A DNA stretch of 64,000 nt from Streptacidiphilus sp041262525. Its GTDB lineage: Bacteria > Actinomycetota > Actinomycetes > Streptomycetales > Streptomycetaceae. The translations under genes and the position numbers were made by a program. Position 1 is the stretch's first letter; every line of letters starts with the position of its first letter. A model generated the notes under the pieces. The model had not been told where the DNA came from, ran no database searches, and was given only the letters and a program-made list of their open reading frames with translations. This document shows positions 51,235 to 60,383 of the stretch, one piece after another. The DNA is taken from positions 1-64,000 of the forward strand of contig NZ_JBGCCK010000005.1 of assembly GCF_041262525.1 (NCBI RefSeq), in the 5' to 3' direction.

Positions 51235-52562
51235 CCAGCCTCCTGCGCCGCCACCGCGACTTCCGACTGCTCTGGACCGGCGAGGTCGCCGGCCAGTTCG
51301 GCAGCAGCGTCACCGGCGTCGCGATGCCGCTGATCGCGCTCACCGTGCTGCACGCGGACGCCTTTCAGGTCAGCCTGATCACCGCCGCAGGCTGGCTGCC
51401 GTGGCTGCTGATCGGCCTGCCCGCCGGAGCCTGGGTGGACTGGCTCCCGCACCGGCCGGTGATGGCCGCGGCGCAGGCCGTCGCGCTCCTGGTCGTGCTG
51501 AGCGTGCCGCTCGCCGCCTGGGCCGGGGCGCTCAGCATCGCCCAACTCCTGGGCGTGGCGCTGCTGCGGGGCGTGGCGCAGGTGTTCTTCCAGACCGCGT
51601 ACACCGCGTACCTGCCCGTCCTGCTCGAAACCCCTGACCGCGCCGAGGGCAACGCGAAGCTGCAGGGCAGCGCCTCCGCCGCACAGATCGCCGGGCTGGG
51701 CTCGGGCGGAGCGCTCACTCAGATCCTGGGCGCGACCGGCGGCATGCTCGTCAACGCGGCCACCTTCGTCCTGTCGCTCGCGTGCCTCGGTGGCATCCGC
51801 CACCGCGAGGCCGGCTCCGGCACGACGAAGCAACGCCGCGCGCTGCGCGAGGAGATCGGCGAGGGCCTGCGCCTGGTCGCCGGCGACCGGTGGCTCCGCT
51901 CGTTCACGATCTTCGGCGCGAGCTCGAACCTGGCGCTGACCGGCTACCAGTCGATCCTGGTCGTGTTCCTGGTCCAGCGTGCGGGGGTCGGCGCGACGGC
52001 TGTGGGCATGCTCATCGCAGCGGCGAGCCTCGGCGGCGTCCTGGGCGCATTCGCGAGTCGCAGGCTCGCTGCGCGGATCGGCACCGCACGGGCCATGCTC
52101 TTCTTCGAGCTGGGGCTGCCGGTGTTCGCCCTGCTGATTCCGCTGGCCTCGCCGGGGGCCGGAGTCTGGCTCTACCTGGTCGGCGGGTTCTGCGTCTCGC
52201 TCGGGATCGTGGCCGGGAACATCATCAAGGCAGGCTTCCAGCAGCGCTACTGCCCCCCGGAGCTGCTCGGCCGGCTCAGCGCCAGCTCCGCGGTGCTGAA
52301 CTTCGGGACCATCCCGCTCGGCGCGGTGCTCGCCGGCACCCTGGCCGGCGCGCTGGGCCTCCAGACGGCGATGTGGATCACCACGGCGGGCGTCCCGCTG
52401 GCCGCGCTCCTGTTGCTGGCCTCCCCGCTGCCGCGCTATCGCGACCTGCCGACCGAGGACCGGCTCGCGGTTCCCCTGCCCCGGCAAGCGGCAGCGACGG
52501 CGACGGCGACGGCGACGAGCGGGAGCGTGGCGGCCCCCGTCGCGGTTCCGAACGCGAACTGA
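51231..52562 (+). CDS. MFS transporter (MFS_3 / enterobactin-exporter-like)
   Basis: A 443-residue 12-helix transporter. Start FRLLWTGEVAGQFGSSVTGVAMPLIAL, motif-A-like GAWVDWLPHRPVM between helices 2 and 3, and the conserved AYLPVLLETPDRAEGNAKLQGSASAAQ loop are typical of this drug or siderophore exporter group. The C-terminal tail is Thr/Ala-rich (ATATATATSG). ATG 51231 overlaps the ArsR-gene stop. Substrate unknown. Confidence 0.9.
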   Translation: MTSLLRRHRDFRLLWTGEVAGQFGSSVTGVAMPLIALTVLHADAFQVSLITAAGWLPWLLIGLPAGAWVDWLPHRPVMAAAQAVALLVVLSVPLAAWAGALSIAQLLGVALLRGVAQVFFQTAYTAYLPVLLETPDRAEGNAKLQGSASAAQIAGLGSGGALTQILGATGGMLVNAATFVLSLACLGGIRHREAGSGTTKQRRALREEIGEGLRLVAGDRWLRSFTIFGASSNLALTGYQSILVVFLVQRAGVGATAVGMLIAAASLGGVLGAFASRRLAARIGTARAMLFFELGLPVFALLIPLASPGAGVWLYLVGGFCVSLGIVAGNIIKAGFQQRYCPPELLGRLSASSAVLNFGTIPLGAVLAGTLAGALGLQTAMWITTAGVPLAALLLLASPLPRYRDLPTEDRLAVPLPRQAAATATATATSGSVAAPVAVPNAN

Positions 52563-52601
52563 ACGCGCGTCGATCCGCACGACCATCCGCACGACGATGC
52601 G

Positions 52602-52652
52602 AGCGACCCCGCCGCCCCGAGCCAGGCACGGCTCAGGGACGACGGGGTCGCT
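52602..52652. terminator. Hairpin between convergent MFS and GH3 genes
   Basis: AGCGACCCCG (52602-52611) pairs with CGGGGTCGCT (52643-52652), continued with some mismatches to an inner GAGCC/GGCTC stem. It lies 40 bp after the MFS stop and 9 bp before the GH3 stop, a likely bidirectional terminator. Confidence 0.8.
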
Positions 52653-52660
52653 ACGCCGCG

Positions 52661-55144
52661 TCAGCTCGGGAGAGGCACCTCCAGCGCGACGCTCAGCGGC
52701 AGGTCCGCAACACTGCGACCCGCCCGTACCTGGTAGTCGCCCGCGCGACCCACCCAGCCGTCCACGCCGCCCCAGATCTGGAACGCGCGCAGCGGCAGCT
52801 CGATCCGCGCCTCGGCCAGCTCGCCCGGCGCGGCCGTGACCACGGCGAACCCTGCCAGCGCACAGCCCGGACGCGTCACGTCCCCGTCCTGCGGGCACAA
52901 GTAGACCTGGACGACCTCGCGCCCGGCCCGCGCCCCGCTGTTGCGGACCCGGACCACGGCCTCGGCCACCCCCGCGTACGGGTCGGCACCGCCGGACGCC
53001 GGTGCGAGCAGGCGCAGCTCCAGGCCCTCGTAGGACCACTCGGTGTAGCCCAGCCCGTGGCCGAACCAGTACGCGGGAGCGGCGCCGTCGCGGCGCTGCC
53101 AGGCCCGGTAGCCGATGAATAGGCCCTCCTCGTAGTCGAGTCGGCCGTCCGTCGGGGCCACCTCCCAGACCGGCACGTCCGCCTCGGTGGCGGGCCAGGT
53201 CGTCGGCAGCCGACCGCCCGGCTCCGCCGCGCCAGTGAGGACGTCGGCCAGCGCCGAGCCCGCCTCCTGGCCGGGGAACCAGCTCAGCAGCACCGCTGCG
53301 ACGTCCTCGCGCCAGGGCATCAGCACCGGCGCGCCCGCGTTGACGACCACGACCGTGCGCGGGTTGGCCGCGGCGACCCGCGCCACCAGCTCGTCCTGGC
53401 GTCCGGGCAGGGCCAGCGAGGCGCGGTCGACTCCCTCGCTCTCGACCTCCTCGGTCGTGCCCACGACCACCACGGCGACGTCGGCGGCGGCAGCCACCGC
53501 CACGGCCTCGTCCAGCAGTTGGTCGTCCGTGCCGATCGGCTCGCCGTGGCCGAGGAGGAAGGAGACCAGGCCGAAGCCGGCGAAGCCGCTGTTCTCCGGC
53601 AGCAGGTAGCGCAGCTTGAGCGCGACCGGCGCGGTGGCGTTTAGCTCCAGCTCGAAGACGCGCTCCGGCGGGTTCAGGAAGGCGGCGGCCGGGTCGGTTC
53701 CCTCGGGGGCGAGCAGGCCGTCGAAGAGGACCTCGCCGTCCGCCTCCAGCGCGAAGGAGCCCACACCGCGGATGCCGAGGCGGTGCGCACCCGTGCGCTC
53801 GGGGGTGAGCGTGCCGGTGAGCTCGACGGCCGCCAGGCCCTCGAAGGAGAGCCCGGCCGGCAGCTGGCCGATCCAGCGGGCGGTGCCGTCGGGCAGCGCG
53901 ACGCTGCCGAGCTCGCCGCCGTCGCGGTCGAGGAAGCGGGCCTGGGTGGCTGCGGCCAGCGGACGCAGGTGGACGTTGGGGTCCGCGCCGATCGCGAAGC
54001 TGAGCGCGGTGCCCTGCGGCAGTGCGGTCCGCAGGCCCTCCAGCGGGCTGACCACGCGGGTCGGGAAGACCTGCGCGGAGCCGCCGCCCCCGATCCGCGC
54101 CTCGGCGGCGGCCGCGCCGATCAGCGCGACCGAGCCGAGTCCGGCCGCCAGCGGCAGCACGCCGTCGTTGGCGACCAGCGTCATACCGGCTGCGGCGACC
54201 TCGCGGACCAGGGCCTCGCCGTCGATCGGCGCGGGCAGCTGCTCCGCGGGGACGACGGCGGGCGCGTCCGCGAGCAGACCGACGCGTGCGGCCAGCAGCA
54301 GCACCCGGCGTGCCAGCGCGTCGACGGTCTCCTCGGGCACCAGGCCCTCGTTGACCGCGTTCACCAGGTGCTCGCCGTAGACGGTGACCGGGCCCGGCAT
54401 CGCGATGTCGAGGCCGCCCAGAGCGTTGCGAACGGTGTCGCGGGCGCCGGTCCAGTCCGAGACCAGGATTCCGTCGAAGCCCCAATCCTCGCGCAGCACC
54501 CGGTTGTTGAGCTCGTCGTGCTCGCTCATGCTGTGGCCGTTGACCCGGTTGTAGGCGGCCATCAGGCCCCAGGGGGTGGCCTTGCGCACGATCGCCTCGA
54601 ACGGCGCCAGGTAGAGCTCGCGCAGGGTCCGCTCGTCCGCGCGGACGTCGACGGTGTAGCGGTCGGTCTCGGAGTCGTTGGCCACCCAGTGCTTGGGCGT
54701 GGTCCCCACACCGCCGGACTGGATGCCGGAGACGTAGGCCGCGCCGATCTCGCCGGTCAGCAGCGGGTCCTCGGAGTACGCCTCGAAGTGGCGGCCGCCG
54801 CGCGGGCTGCGATGCAGGTTGATCGTCGGGGCGAGCACGACGTGCGCGCCCTTGCGGCGGGCCTCCTGGGCCAGCAGCCGGCCCGTTTGGTGGGCAAGCT
54901 CCAGGCTCCAGCTCGCGGCCAGGGCGGTGGGCGAGGGGACGGAGACGGACGGGTCGTCAGCCGTCCAGTTCTCGCCGCGCACACCGGCCGGGCCGTCCGA
55001 CATCACCAGCCGACCGAGGCCGATGTCCTCGTTCGCCGGCAGCGACCACATGTCCGCTCCCGCGAGCAGGGCGACCTTGCCGGTCAGGTCCAGCTTGCCG
55101 AGCGCCGCCTCGACGGCGGTCTCGCGCTGCTGATCGGGTGTCAT
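52661..55144 (-). CDS. Beta-glucosidase, glycoside hydrolase family 3 with PA14 insert
   Basis: An 827-residue GH3 enzyme. N-terminal barrel with GPAGVRGENW, APTINLHRSPRGGRHFEAYSE and the nucleophile Asp in GILVSDWTGA near residue 230; the alpha/beta sandwich domain is interrupted by a PA14-like domain (GTLTPERTGAHRLGIRGVGSF); the C-terminal fibronectin-like part has NSGARAGREVVQVYL. No signal peptide, so it hydrolyses imported beta-glucosides in the cytosol. Last gene of a leftward operon with an MFS transporter and a hydrolase. ATG 55144. Confidence 0.93.
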   Translation of the reverse strand: MTPDQQRETAVEAALGKLDLTGKVALLAGADMWSLPANEDIGLGRLVMSDGPAGVRGENWTADDPSVSVPSPTALAASWSLELAHQTGRLLAQEARRKGAHVVLAPTINLHRSPRGGRHFEAYSEDPLLTGEIGAAYVSGIQSGGVGTTPKHWVANDSETDRYTVDVRADERTLRELYLAPFEAIVRKATPWGLMAAYNRVNGHSMSEHDELNNRVLREDWGFDGILVSDWTGARDTVRNALGGLDIAMPGPVTVYGEHLVNAVNEGLVPEETVDALARRVLLLAARVGLLADAPAVVPAEQLPAPIDGEALVREVAAAGMTLVANDGVLPLAAGLGSVALIGAAAAEARIGGGGSAQVFPTRVVSPLEGLRTALPQGTALSFAIGADPNVHLRPLAAATQARFLDRDGGELGSVALPDGTARWIGQLPAGLSFEGLAAVELTGTLTPERTGAHRLGIRGVGSFALEADGEVLFDGLLAPEGTDPAAAFLNPPERVFELELNATAPVALKLRYLLPENSGFAGFGLVSFLLGHGEPIGTDDQLLDEAVAVAAAADVAVVVVGTTEEVESEGVDRASLALPGRQDELVARVAAANPRTVVVVNAGAPVLMPWREDVAAVLLSWFPGQEAGSALADVLTGAAEPGGRLPTTWPATEADVPVWEVAPTDGRLDYEEGLFIGYRAWQRRDGAAPAYWFGHGLGYTEWSYEGLELRLLAPASGGADPYAGVAEAVVRVRNSGARAGREVVQVYLCPQDGDVTRPGCALAGFAVVTAAPGELAEARIELPLRAFQIWGGVDGWVGRAGDYQVRAGRSVADLPLSVALEVPLPS

Positions 55145-55240
55145 CTCTCCAGCATCCTTTCTCACTCCCCCGCCTACGTACTGAGTTTGCGTCAGATCCG
55201 TGCTGTGCTGGATCCGTGCTGTGCCGGATCCAGCCACCTG

Positions 55241-55939
55241 TCAGATCCAGCCGTCGAGGGAGGTCATGAAGCCCGCGAAGTCGTCGCGGTGGATCGTGTG
55301 CCCCGCACCCTCGACGGTACGCACCTCGAAGCCCCGCTCGCGGAGCGTCTCCTTGTCCTCCGCCGAGAGCAGGAAGCTCGGGTCCGCCACCTGCACCAGC
55401 GAAGGCACGACCGGCTTCTGCGGCAGCACGGCGAAATCCGCCAGCCCGGAGAGGGCGGTGGCCGTGGCCGGGTCCCAGACGGCGAGGGTATCCAGCTCGA
55501 CCTGGACGTCCTCCGCGGCCCAGCGCGGGTTCATCGCCGCGACCGTCTCCCGCGTGGCCATCGCCGCGAACTGGACGAACATCGCCGGGTCGAAGCCCTG
55601 CTCGGGCTGGACGAAGTGCCAGGCCGGGTCGGAGAAGACGGCCCGCTCCGGCTGCAGCCGGTCCACCGCCAGCGAAAGCGTCAGGCCACCGAGGGAGTGG
55701 CCGATGGCGAGGTCCGCGCCACCGGGCAGGGTCTCGGCGAGGTCGTCCGCGTAGTCCGCCGGGGCGTACTCGCCACGCCCTGACGCCCCGTGGCCGCGCA
55801 GGTCGACGGCGATGACGCGGTAGCCGCGCTCCGCCAGCGCCGGGCCGACCAGCCGCCAGGTGCGCGAGTCGGACATGATCCCGTGGACCAATAGGGCGAC
55901 CCGGTCGCCGCTGCCCCATTCGCGGGTGTTGAGCTTCAT
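55241..55939 (-). CDS. Alpha/beta-hydrolase
   Basis: A 232-residue hydrolase with LLVHGIMSDSRTW (oxyanion region), nucleophile GHSLGG near residue 81, and catalytic His in GAGHTIHRDD. It may remove acyl groups from imported glycosides or serve as a lactonase; specificity is unknown. Its start is 15 bp after the MFS stop and its stop 96 bp before the GH3 start, making it the middle gene of the operon. Confidence 0.88.
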   Translation of the reverse strand: MKLNTREWGSGDRVALLVHGIMSDSRTWRLVGPALAERGYRVIAVDLRGHGASGRGEYAPADYADDLAETLPGGADLAIGHSLGGLTLSLAVDRLQPERAVFSDPAWHFVQPEQGFDPAMFVQFAAMATRETVAAMNPRWAAEDVQVELDTLAVWDPATATALSGLADFAVLPQKPVVPSLVQVADPSFLLSAEDKETLRERGFEVRTVEGAGHTIHRDDFAGFMTSLDGWI

Positions 55940-55954
55940 CGGTGCATTGCCTTT

Positions 55955-57214
55955 CTAGCGGACGGAACGGATCGGTCGGACGGCCAGCGCCCCGAGGACG
56001 CTGAGCACGCCGCCGAGGGCGAAGAGCGTGTCGTAGCCGGCGAGGCTGACGACCGTGGACGCGATGAACGGCGCGATGATCTGCGGGCCGGCGTTGGCGA
56101 TGTTGAGCACGCCCATGTCGCGGGCGGCGTCCTCGGCCTTGGGCAGGACCAGGGTGACCAGCGCCGTGTCGACCGCCATGAAGCAGCCGAACGCGAGGCC
56201 GTTGACGACGGAGAAGATCAGCATCCCGGTGAAGTTCGGGCTCACGATCGGGATCAGCGCCGAGACGCCGGAGGCCGCGGCCGAGACGCCCACGAAGCGC
56301 TTGCGGGCGTCGAGGCGGTCGGAGAGCGGTCCGCAGACCGCGATCGAGACGAGCATCGAGACGGCCGAGAGCGGCGTCAGTACGGCAGCCGCGGCGGTCG
56401 CGCTCATGCCGTGCGGCAGGGTGATGTGGTCCTGGAGGACGTAGAGCTGGTAGCCGCTGATCGCGAAGTAGCCGAGCACCAGCAGCGCGCGGCCGATGAA
56501 AGCCCAACGGAAGTCGTGCGCGCGCAGGCTGTCGGTGAAGGCGCGGACCTGCTCCCTGAACGAGACCGGGCCCTTGGCCGGACGGCGCTGCTCCTTGCTC
56601 AGCCCGGAGACCAGCAACGCGGCCATGGCGACGAGCACGCCGAGGATCAGGTAGCCGGTGCGGAAGCTGCTCGCGCAGGCGTTGCCGACCAGCACGCCGA
56701 CGATGCTGCCGACCGGCAGGCCGAGCCCGACCGCCGCCGAGGCGGTTCCGCGCTTCGCGGCGGGCACGCGGTCGGGGACGATCGAGGTGATCGCGGCCTG
56801 GTAGACGTTCATCACGGCCTGGCCGAGACACCAGGCGATGGCGACCAGCAGGATCGAGTTGACCGCACCGAGCAGCGCCATGGCCGGGACGGCCAGCAGG
56901 CCACCGGCGAGGATCCACGGATTGCGCCGGCCCGAGCGGTCCGACAGCGCGCCCGCGACGGGGTTGAAGACGGCGGCGAAGATCGCGCTGACCCCGGAGA
57001 CCAGGCCGAGCATGGCGACCTTGTCATGCGGGGCGATGTGCTGGATCTGGAGCGGCAGCAGGATGGCACCCACGCCGACATAGAGGGCGTACATGGCCGC
57101 GTTGCCGGTGAACAGCAGCGGCAGCAGACCTCTGGACGGCTGGGCGGGTGCCCCGGCGTCGACGGCGTGGACGTCGGCGGGGGTGGGGGTGGGGGTCGAC
57201 TCGGAAAGGGCCAC
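55955..57214 (-). CDS. MFS transporter, probable glycoside importer
   Basis: A 419-residue 12-helix transporter. Motif A reads GALSDRSGRRNPWILAGG, the form seen in GPH/SLC45-type sugar and glycoside carriers. The central loop LSKEQRRPAKGPVS is cytosolic. It is the first gene of the operon with a hydrolase and GH3 enzyme, so import of beta-glucosides is likely. GTG 57214 with AGGAGGG 5 bp upstream. Confidence 0.88.
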   Translation of the reverse strand: MALSESTPTPTPADVHAVDAGAPAQPSRGLLPLLFTGNAAMYALYVGVGAILLPLQIQHIAPHDKVAMLGLVSGVSAIFAAVFNPVAGALSDRSGRRNPWILAGGLLAVPAMALLGAVNSILLVAIAWCLGQAVMNVYQAAITSIVPDRVPAAKRGTASAAVGLGLPVGSIVGVLVGNACASSFRTGYLILGVLVAMAALLVSGLSKEQRRPAKGPVSFREQVRAFTDSLRAHDFRWAFIGRALLVLGYFAISGYQLYVLQDHITLPHGMSATAAAAVLTPLSAVSMLVSIAVCGPLSDRLDARKRFVGVSAAASGVSALIPIVSPNFTGMLIFSVVNGLAFGCFMAVDTALVTLVLPKAEDAARDMGVLNIANAGPQIIAPFIASTVVSLAGYDTLFALGGVLSVLGALAVRPIRSVR

Positions 57215-57335
57215 GTTGCCCTCCTGTTTCGTGAGGTGGCGCGTGATGGGGGTGGGTACGTCCCGGCCGGCTGAGGGGAGCCCGCCGGGACCTGGGGTCT
57301 CGCAACCCCGCGCCGCTGCTCGTGTTTCGCATTGG

Positions 57336-57362
57336 TTACACGTGTCATGATGACTCGTGTAA
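57336..57362. promoter_or_regulatory. Probable LacI operator between divergent genes
   Basis: TTACACG (57336-57342) and CGTGTAA (57356-57362) form a dyad over 27 bp, and ACACGTGT (57338-57345) is itself a perfect palindrome. It lies between the lacI-type gene and the glycoside operon, suited to repress both. Confidence 0.6.
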
Positions 57363-57427
57363 TCACATGTTTTAGCACCCGTTTCAGCGGCGCACCAGCC
57401 CTTGGTTCTGGAAAGATGTGGAGCGCA

Positions 57428-58468
57428 ATGACACAGCCATCACCCACGGCGGCTACCGCCGCTCCCACCAGCGCCGACGTCGCGCGCCTGGCCGGCGTCT
57501 CGCGCGCCACGGTCTCCTACGTGCTCAACGACACCGTCGGCGGTCGCGTGAGCGAGCAGACCCGGCTCCGGGTCCGCGCCGCCGCCGAGCAGCTGGGCTA
57601 CGTCCCGCACGCCGCCGCGCGCTCCCTGCGGGCCGGACACTCGGGCCTGGTGCTGCTGGCCACGCCGGAGATCACCTTCGGCCCGCTCTTCAACGAGTTC
57701 TTCGGCGAACTGCGCGCGGGACTGCGCGACCACGGCTACACGGCCGTCCTCTACGGCAACCGCTCCGACCTGGCCGGGCACGACGTCGCCCGGGCCTGGG
57801 CCGAGCTGCGCCCGACGGCCGTGCTGGCCGGAATGGGCGACGAGCTCACGCCGGAGGGGGTCGAGATGCTCAAGCGCTCCGGCACCCGCGCAGTGCTGAC
57901 CCTCGCCGGGCGGCCGGTGCCCGGCACGCACTCGCTGATCCTGGACCAGCGCGAGGTCGGAGCGACCGCCGCCGCACACCTGCTCGCGCGCGGCCATCGC
58001 GCCATCGGGGTGCTGATGCCCACCGACCGCACCCTGCGGCAGTTCAGCGAGCCGCGCCTGGCCGGCGTCCGCGCGGCGGCGGCCTCGGCGGGCATGGCCA
58101 CGCCGGGCGGCGTCCGGGTGGAGCCGCTGGAGCTCGACTACACCGAGGAATCGGCCGCGGCCCTCGCGGCCCGCTGGCGCTCACTCGGGCTGACGGCGCT
58201 CTACTGCTACAACGACGAGTACGCGGCGCTGACCCTGGCCGCCTTCCAGGACGCGGGCATCGCAGTCCCGGCGGAGGCCGCGCTGGTCGGCGCGGACGAC
58301 CTGATGCTGGCTCGGGTGCTGCGGCCGCGCCTCACCTCGGTCCGGGTGGCCCTCCCGGCCGGACGCGGGCTCGCGGACCTGATCGACCGTCTGATCCGCG
58401 AACCCGACCACGAGGTGGAGACCCATCACCTCGGCAGCAGCCACATCATCGTGCGCGACAGCGGCTGA
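57428..58468 (+). CDS. LacI family transcriptional repressor
   Basis: A 346-residue repressor. Helix-turn-helix plus hinge: SADVARLAGVSRATVSYVLN at about residues 15-34 and LRVRAAAEQLGYVPHAAARSLRAG; the periplasmic-binding-protein-like sensor domain follows (ALLVGADDLMLARVLRPRLTSV near the end). It is divergent from the MFS-hydrolase-GH3 operon and probably releases DNA when it binds a beta-glucoside. ATG 57428; an ATG at 57416 is possible. It converges on era with a 13-bp gap. Confidence 0.92.
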   Translation: MTQPSPTAATAAPTSADVARLAGVSRATVSYVLNDTVGGRVSEQTRLRVRAAAEQLGYVPHAAARSLRAGHSGLVLLATPEITFGPLFNEFFGELRAGLRDHGYTAVLYGNRSDLAGHDVARAWAELRPTAVLAGMGDELTPEGVEMLKRSGTRAVLTLAGRPVPGTHSLILDQREVGATAAAHLLARGHRAIGVLMPTDRTLRQFSEPRLAGVRAAAASAGMATPGGVRVEPLELDYTEESAAALAARWRSLGLTALYCYNDEYAALTLAAFQDAGIAVPAEAALVGADDLMLARVLRPRLTSVRVALPAGRGLADLIDRLIREPDHEVETHHLGSSHIIVRDSG

Positions 58469-58481
58469 CCGCCGTTGAGGA

Positions 58482-59414
58482 TCAGAACCCCAGCTTGCGC
58501 AGCTGCTTCGGGTCGCGCTGCCAGTCCTTCGCGACCTTGACGTGCAGGTCGAGGAAGACGGGCGTACCGAGCAGCGCCTCGATCTGCTGGCGGGCGACGG
58601 TGCCGACGTGCTTCAGGCGCGCGCCCTTGGCGCCAATGACGATCGCCTTCTGGCTCTGGCGCTCGATGTAGACGTTCGCGTGGATGTCCAGCAGCGGCCG
58701 GTCGGCCGGGCGACCTTCGCGCGGCAGCATCTCCTCGACCACGACGGCCAGCGAGTGCGGCAGCTCGTCGCGCACGCCCTCCAGCGCGGCCTCGCGGATG
58801 AGCTCGGCGATCATGACCTGCTCGGGCTCGTCGGTGAGGTCGCCCGCCGGGTACAGCTGGGGGCCCTCCGGGAGCAGCGGGATCAGCAGGTCCACGAGCA
58901 GGTCGACCTGCTTGCCCTCCTTCGCCGACACCGGGATGATCTCGGCCCACTCGATCCCGAGCTCCGCGCCGATCTTGGCGACGTCGAGCAGCTGCTCAGC
59001 GAGGCGCTTGGAGTCGACCAGGTCGGTCTTGGTGACGATGGCGACCTTCGGGCGACGTTTGATCGCCGCGATCTCCTTGGCGATGAACTTGTCGCCGGGG
59101 CCGATCTTCTGGTCGGCGGGGAGGCAGAAGCCGATGACGTCGACCTCGGCCCAGGTCGTCCGCACGACGTCGTTGAGTCGCTCGCCGAGGAGCGTGCGGG
59201 GCTTGTGGAGACCGGGCGTGTCGACGAGCACGAGCTGCGCGTCGGGGCGGTGCACGATGCCGCGCACGGTGTGCCGGGTGGTCTGGGGACGGTCGGAGGT
59301 GATCGCAACCTTGGTGCCGACGAGCGCGTTGGTGAGCGTGGACTTGCCGGCGTTGGGGCGCCCGACGAAACAGGCGAAACCCGAGCGGTGCTGCTGGGCG
59401 GGGCTGGAACTCAT
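58482..59414 (-). CDS. era: GTPase Era
   Basis: A 310-residue ribosome-assembly GTPase. G1 GRPNAGKST, G2 RPQTTRHTVRGI, G3 DTPGLHKPR, G4 TKTDLV and G5 VSAKEG are followed by the KH domain that binds the 16S rRNA 3' end (AKGARLKHVGTVARQQIEALLG). Full length and intact. ATG 59414. Head to tail with the Uma2 gene. Confidence 0.96.
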   Translation of the reverse strand: MSSSPAQQHRSGFACFVGRPNAGKSTLTNALVGTKVAITSDRPQTTRHTVRGIVHRPDAQLVLVDTPGLHKPRTLLGERLNDVVRTTWAEVDVIGFCLPADQKIGPGDKFIAKEIAAIKRRPKVAIVTKTDLVDSKRLAEQLLDVAKIGAELGIEWAEIIPVSAKEGKQVDLLVDLLIPLLPEGPQLYPAGDLTDEPEQVMIAELIREAALEGVRDELPHSLAVVVEEMLPREGRPADRPLLDIHANVYIERQSQKAIVIGAKGARLKHVGTVARQQIEALLGTPVFLDLHVKVAKDWQRDPKQLRKLGF

Positions 59415-59445
59415 GCGGCCATTCTCCCCTACGCGGGGAGCGGGC

Positions 59446-60033
59446 TCATGACCAGTCGTCCATCCTCCCCAAGTCGATGGTCAGTGGAAAGGGAGCGCTG
59501 AGGTTCAAGACACCGCGATGCGCGCCCTTCGACTCGTAGGAGCGCGCCACCGGGTCGAGCTCGTAGACATGAACCACGGGCTCGCCGTTCTCGTTCTCCA
59601 CAAGCCAGTAGTGCTTGATACCGGCAGCCGCGTACTTGCGGGGCTTCAGCTCCTCGTCGCGCTCCATCGAGTCAGGTGAAACAACCTCCACGGCCAGCAC
59701 GACGTCCTCAGGCCGGTAGAAGGTCTGGGTTCGATCTCTCATGGCTTCGGCGTGGACGACCATCACGTCCGGCTCCGGCCGGTCTCGTTTGTCCAGGACG
59801 AGGGACATCTCCCGGACGGCCTTGAACTCCTCAGGGCGCGCCTGGAGCAGGCCGTAGTGCAGAAGGCTGACAGCGGCGTAGTGAAAATTGCGCTGCGGAC
59901 TCATGAAAACGAGGTTCCCGTCGAGCAGCTCCGTGTGCGGAGGCAGGTCGGGGAGCCCGTCGAGATCCTCCGCGGTCCAACCGCCGTCCGGCGGAACTGG
60001 CCAGGTGGGGGTGTTCGTCGGTGCGACGGTCAT
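59446..60033 (-). CDS. Uma2 family (DUF820) predicted restriction-endonuclease-fold protein
   Basis: A 195-residue PD-(D/E)XK-fold protein of the Uma2 family, expanded in cyanobacteria and actinobacteria with unknown biological role. Typical parts: HTELLDGNLVFMSPQRNFHY, KRDRPEPDVMVVHAEA (Asp of the active site), VLAVEVVSPDSMERDEELKPRKYAAAGIKHYWLV (E-x-K like). ATG 60033 has GGGAG 6 bp upstream. The gene lies 31 bp upstream of era on the same strand. Confidence 0.88.
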   Translation of the reverse strand: MTVAPTNTPTWPVPPDGGWTAEDLDGLPDLPPHTELLDGNLVFMSPQRNFHYAAVSLLHYGLLQARPEEFKAVREMSLVLDKRDRPEPDVMVVHAEAMRDRTQTFYRPEDVVLAVEVVSPDSMERDEELKPRKYAAAGIKHYWLVENENGEPVVHVYELDPVARSYESKGAHRGVLNLSAPFPLTIDLGRMDDWS

Positions 60034-60132
60034 CGTTGCTCCCATGGGCGAGATCCTCGTCGTCCTGCCCAGCGTACCCACAGGCTTTCGCTGATCACTC
60101 ACCCGAACGTGGGAGCGCACAACCGTGGCACG

Positions 60133-60291
60133 CTACTTTCCGCGCTTGAAGAGCGCCCCCAGCCCCCCGATCAAGGTGAACAGCGCCACGATGATGGACG
60201 CCGCCAGCCAGCCGGGGTTCTGGTCCTGCTGCCAGTGACCCATGCCCATCAGCACGAACAGCACGCCCGCGATGAACGCGATGCCCTTCAC
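60133..60291 (-). CDS. Small two-helix membrane protein, 52 residues
   Basis: The frame VKGIAFIAGVLFVLMG ... NPGWLAASIIVALFTLIGGL ... FKRGK holds two membrane helices joined by a polar turn (MGHWQQDQNP). It starts with GTG at 60291 and stops with TAG at 60133. The helix-turn-helix hydrophobic pattern with a positive end is that of a real small membrane protein. No family recognised. Confidence 0.62.
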   Translation of the reverse strand: MKGIAFIAGVLFVLMGMGHWQQDQNPGWLAASIIVALFTLIGGLGALFKRGK

Positions 60292-60383
60292 CCGTACCCA
60301 CCCCCACCGGTCGCCCGGAACGCCACCGCCCCGACCCTAGCGGGCCCCAGGCGGTTGGCAAGACGTCCGTGCAGGTACCCGCG

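Noticed and set aside
52577..52839. Short plus-strand frames over the GH3 3' end as separate genes
   Set aside because: Antisense to GH3 coding sequence and a terminator hairpin; no independent evidence.
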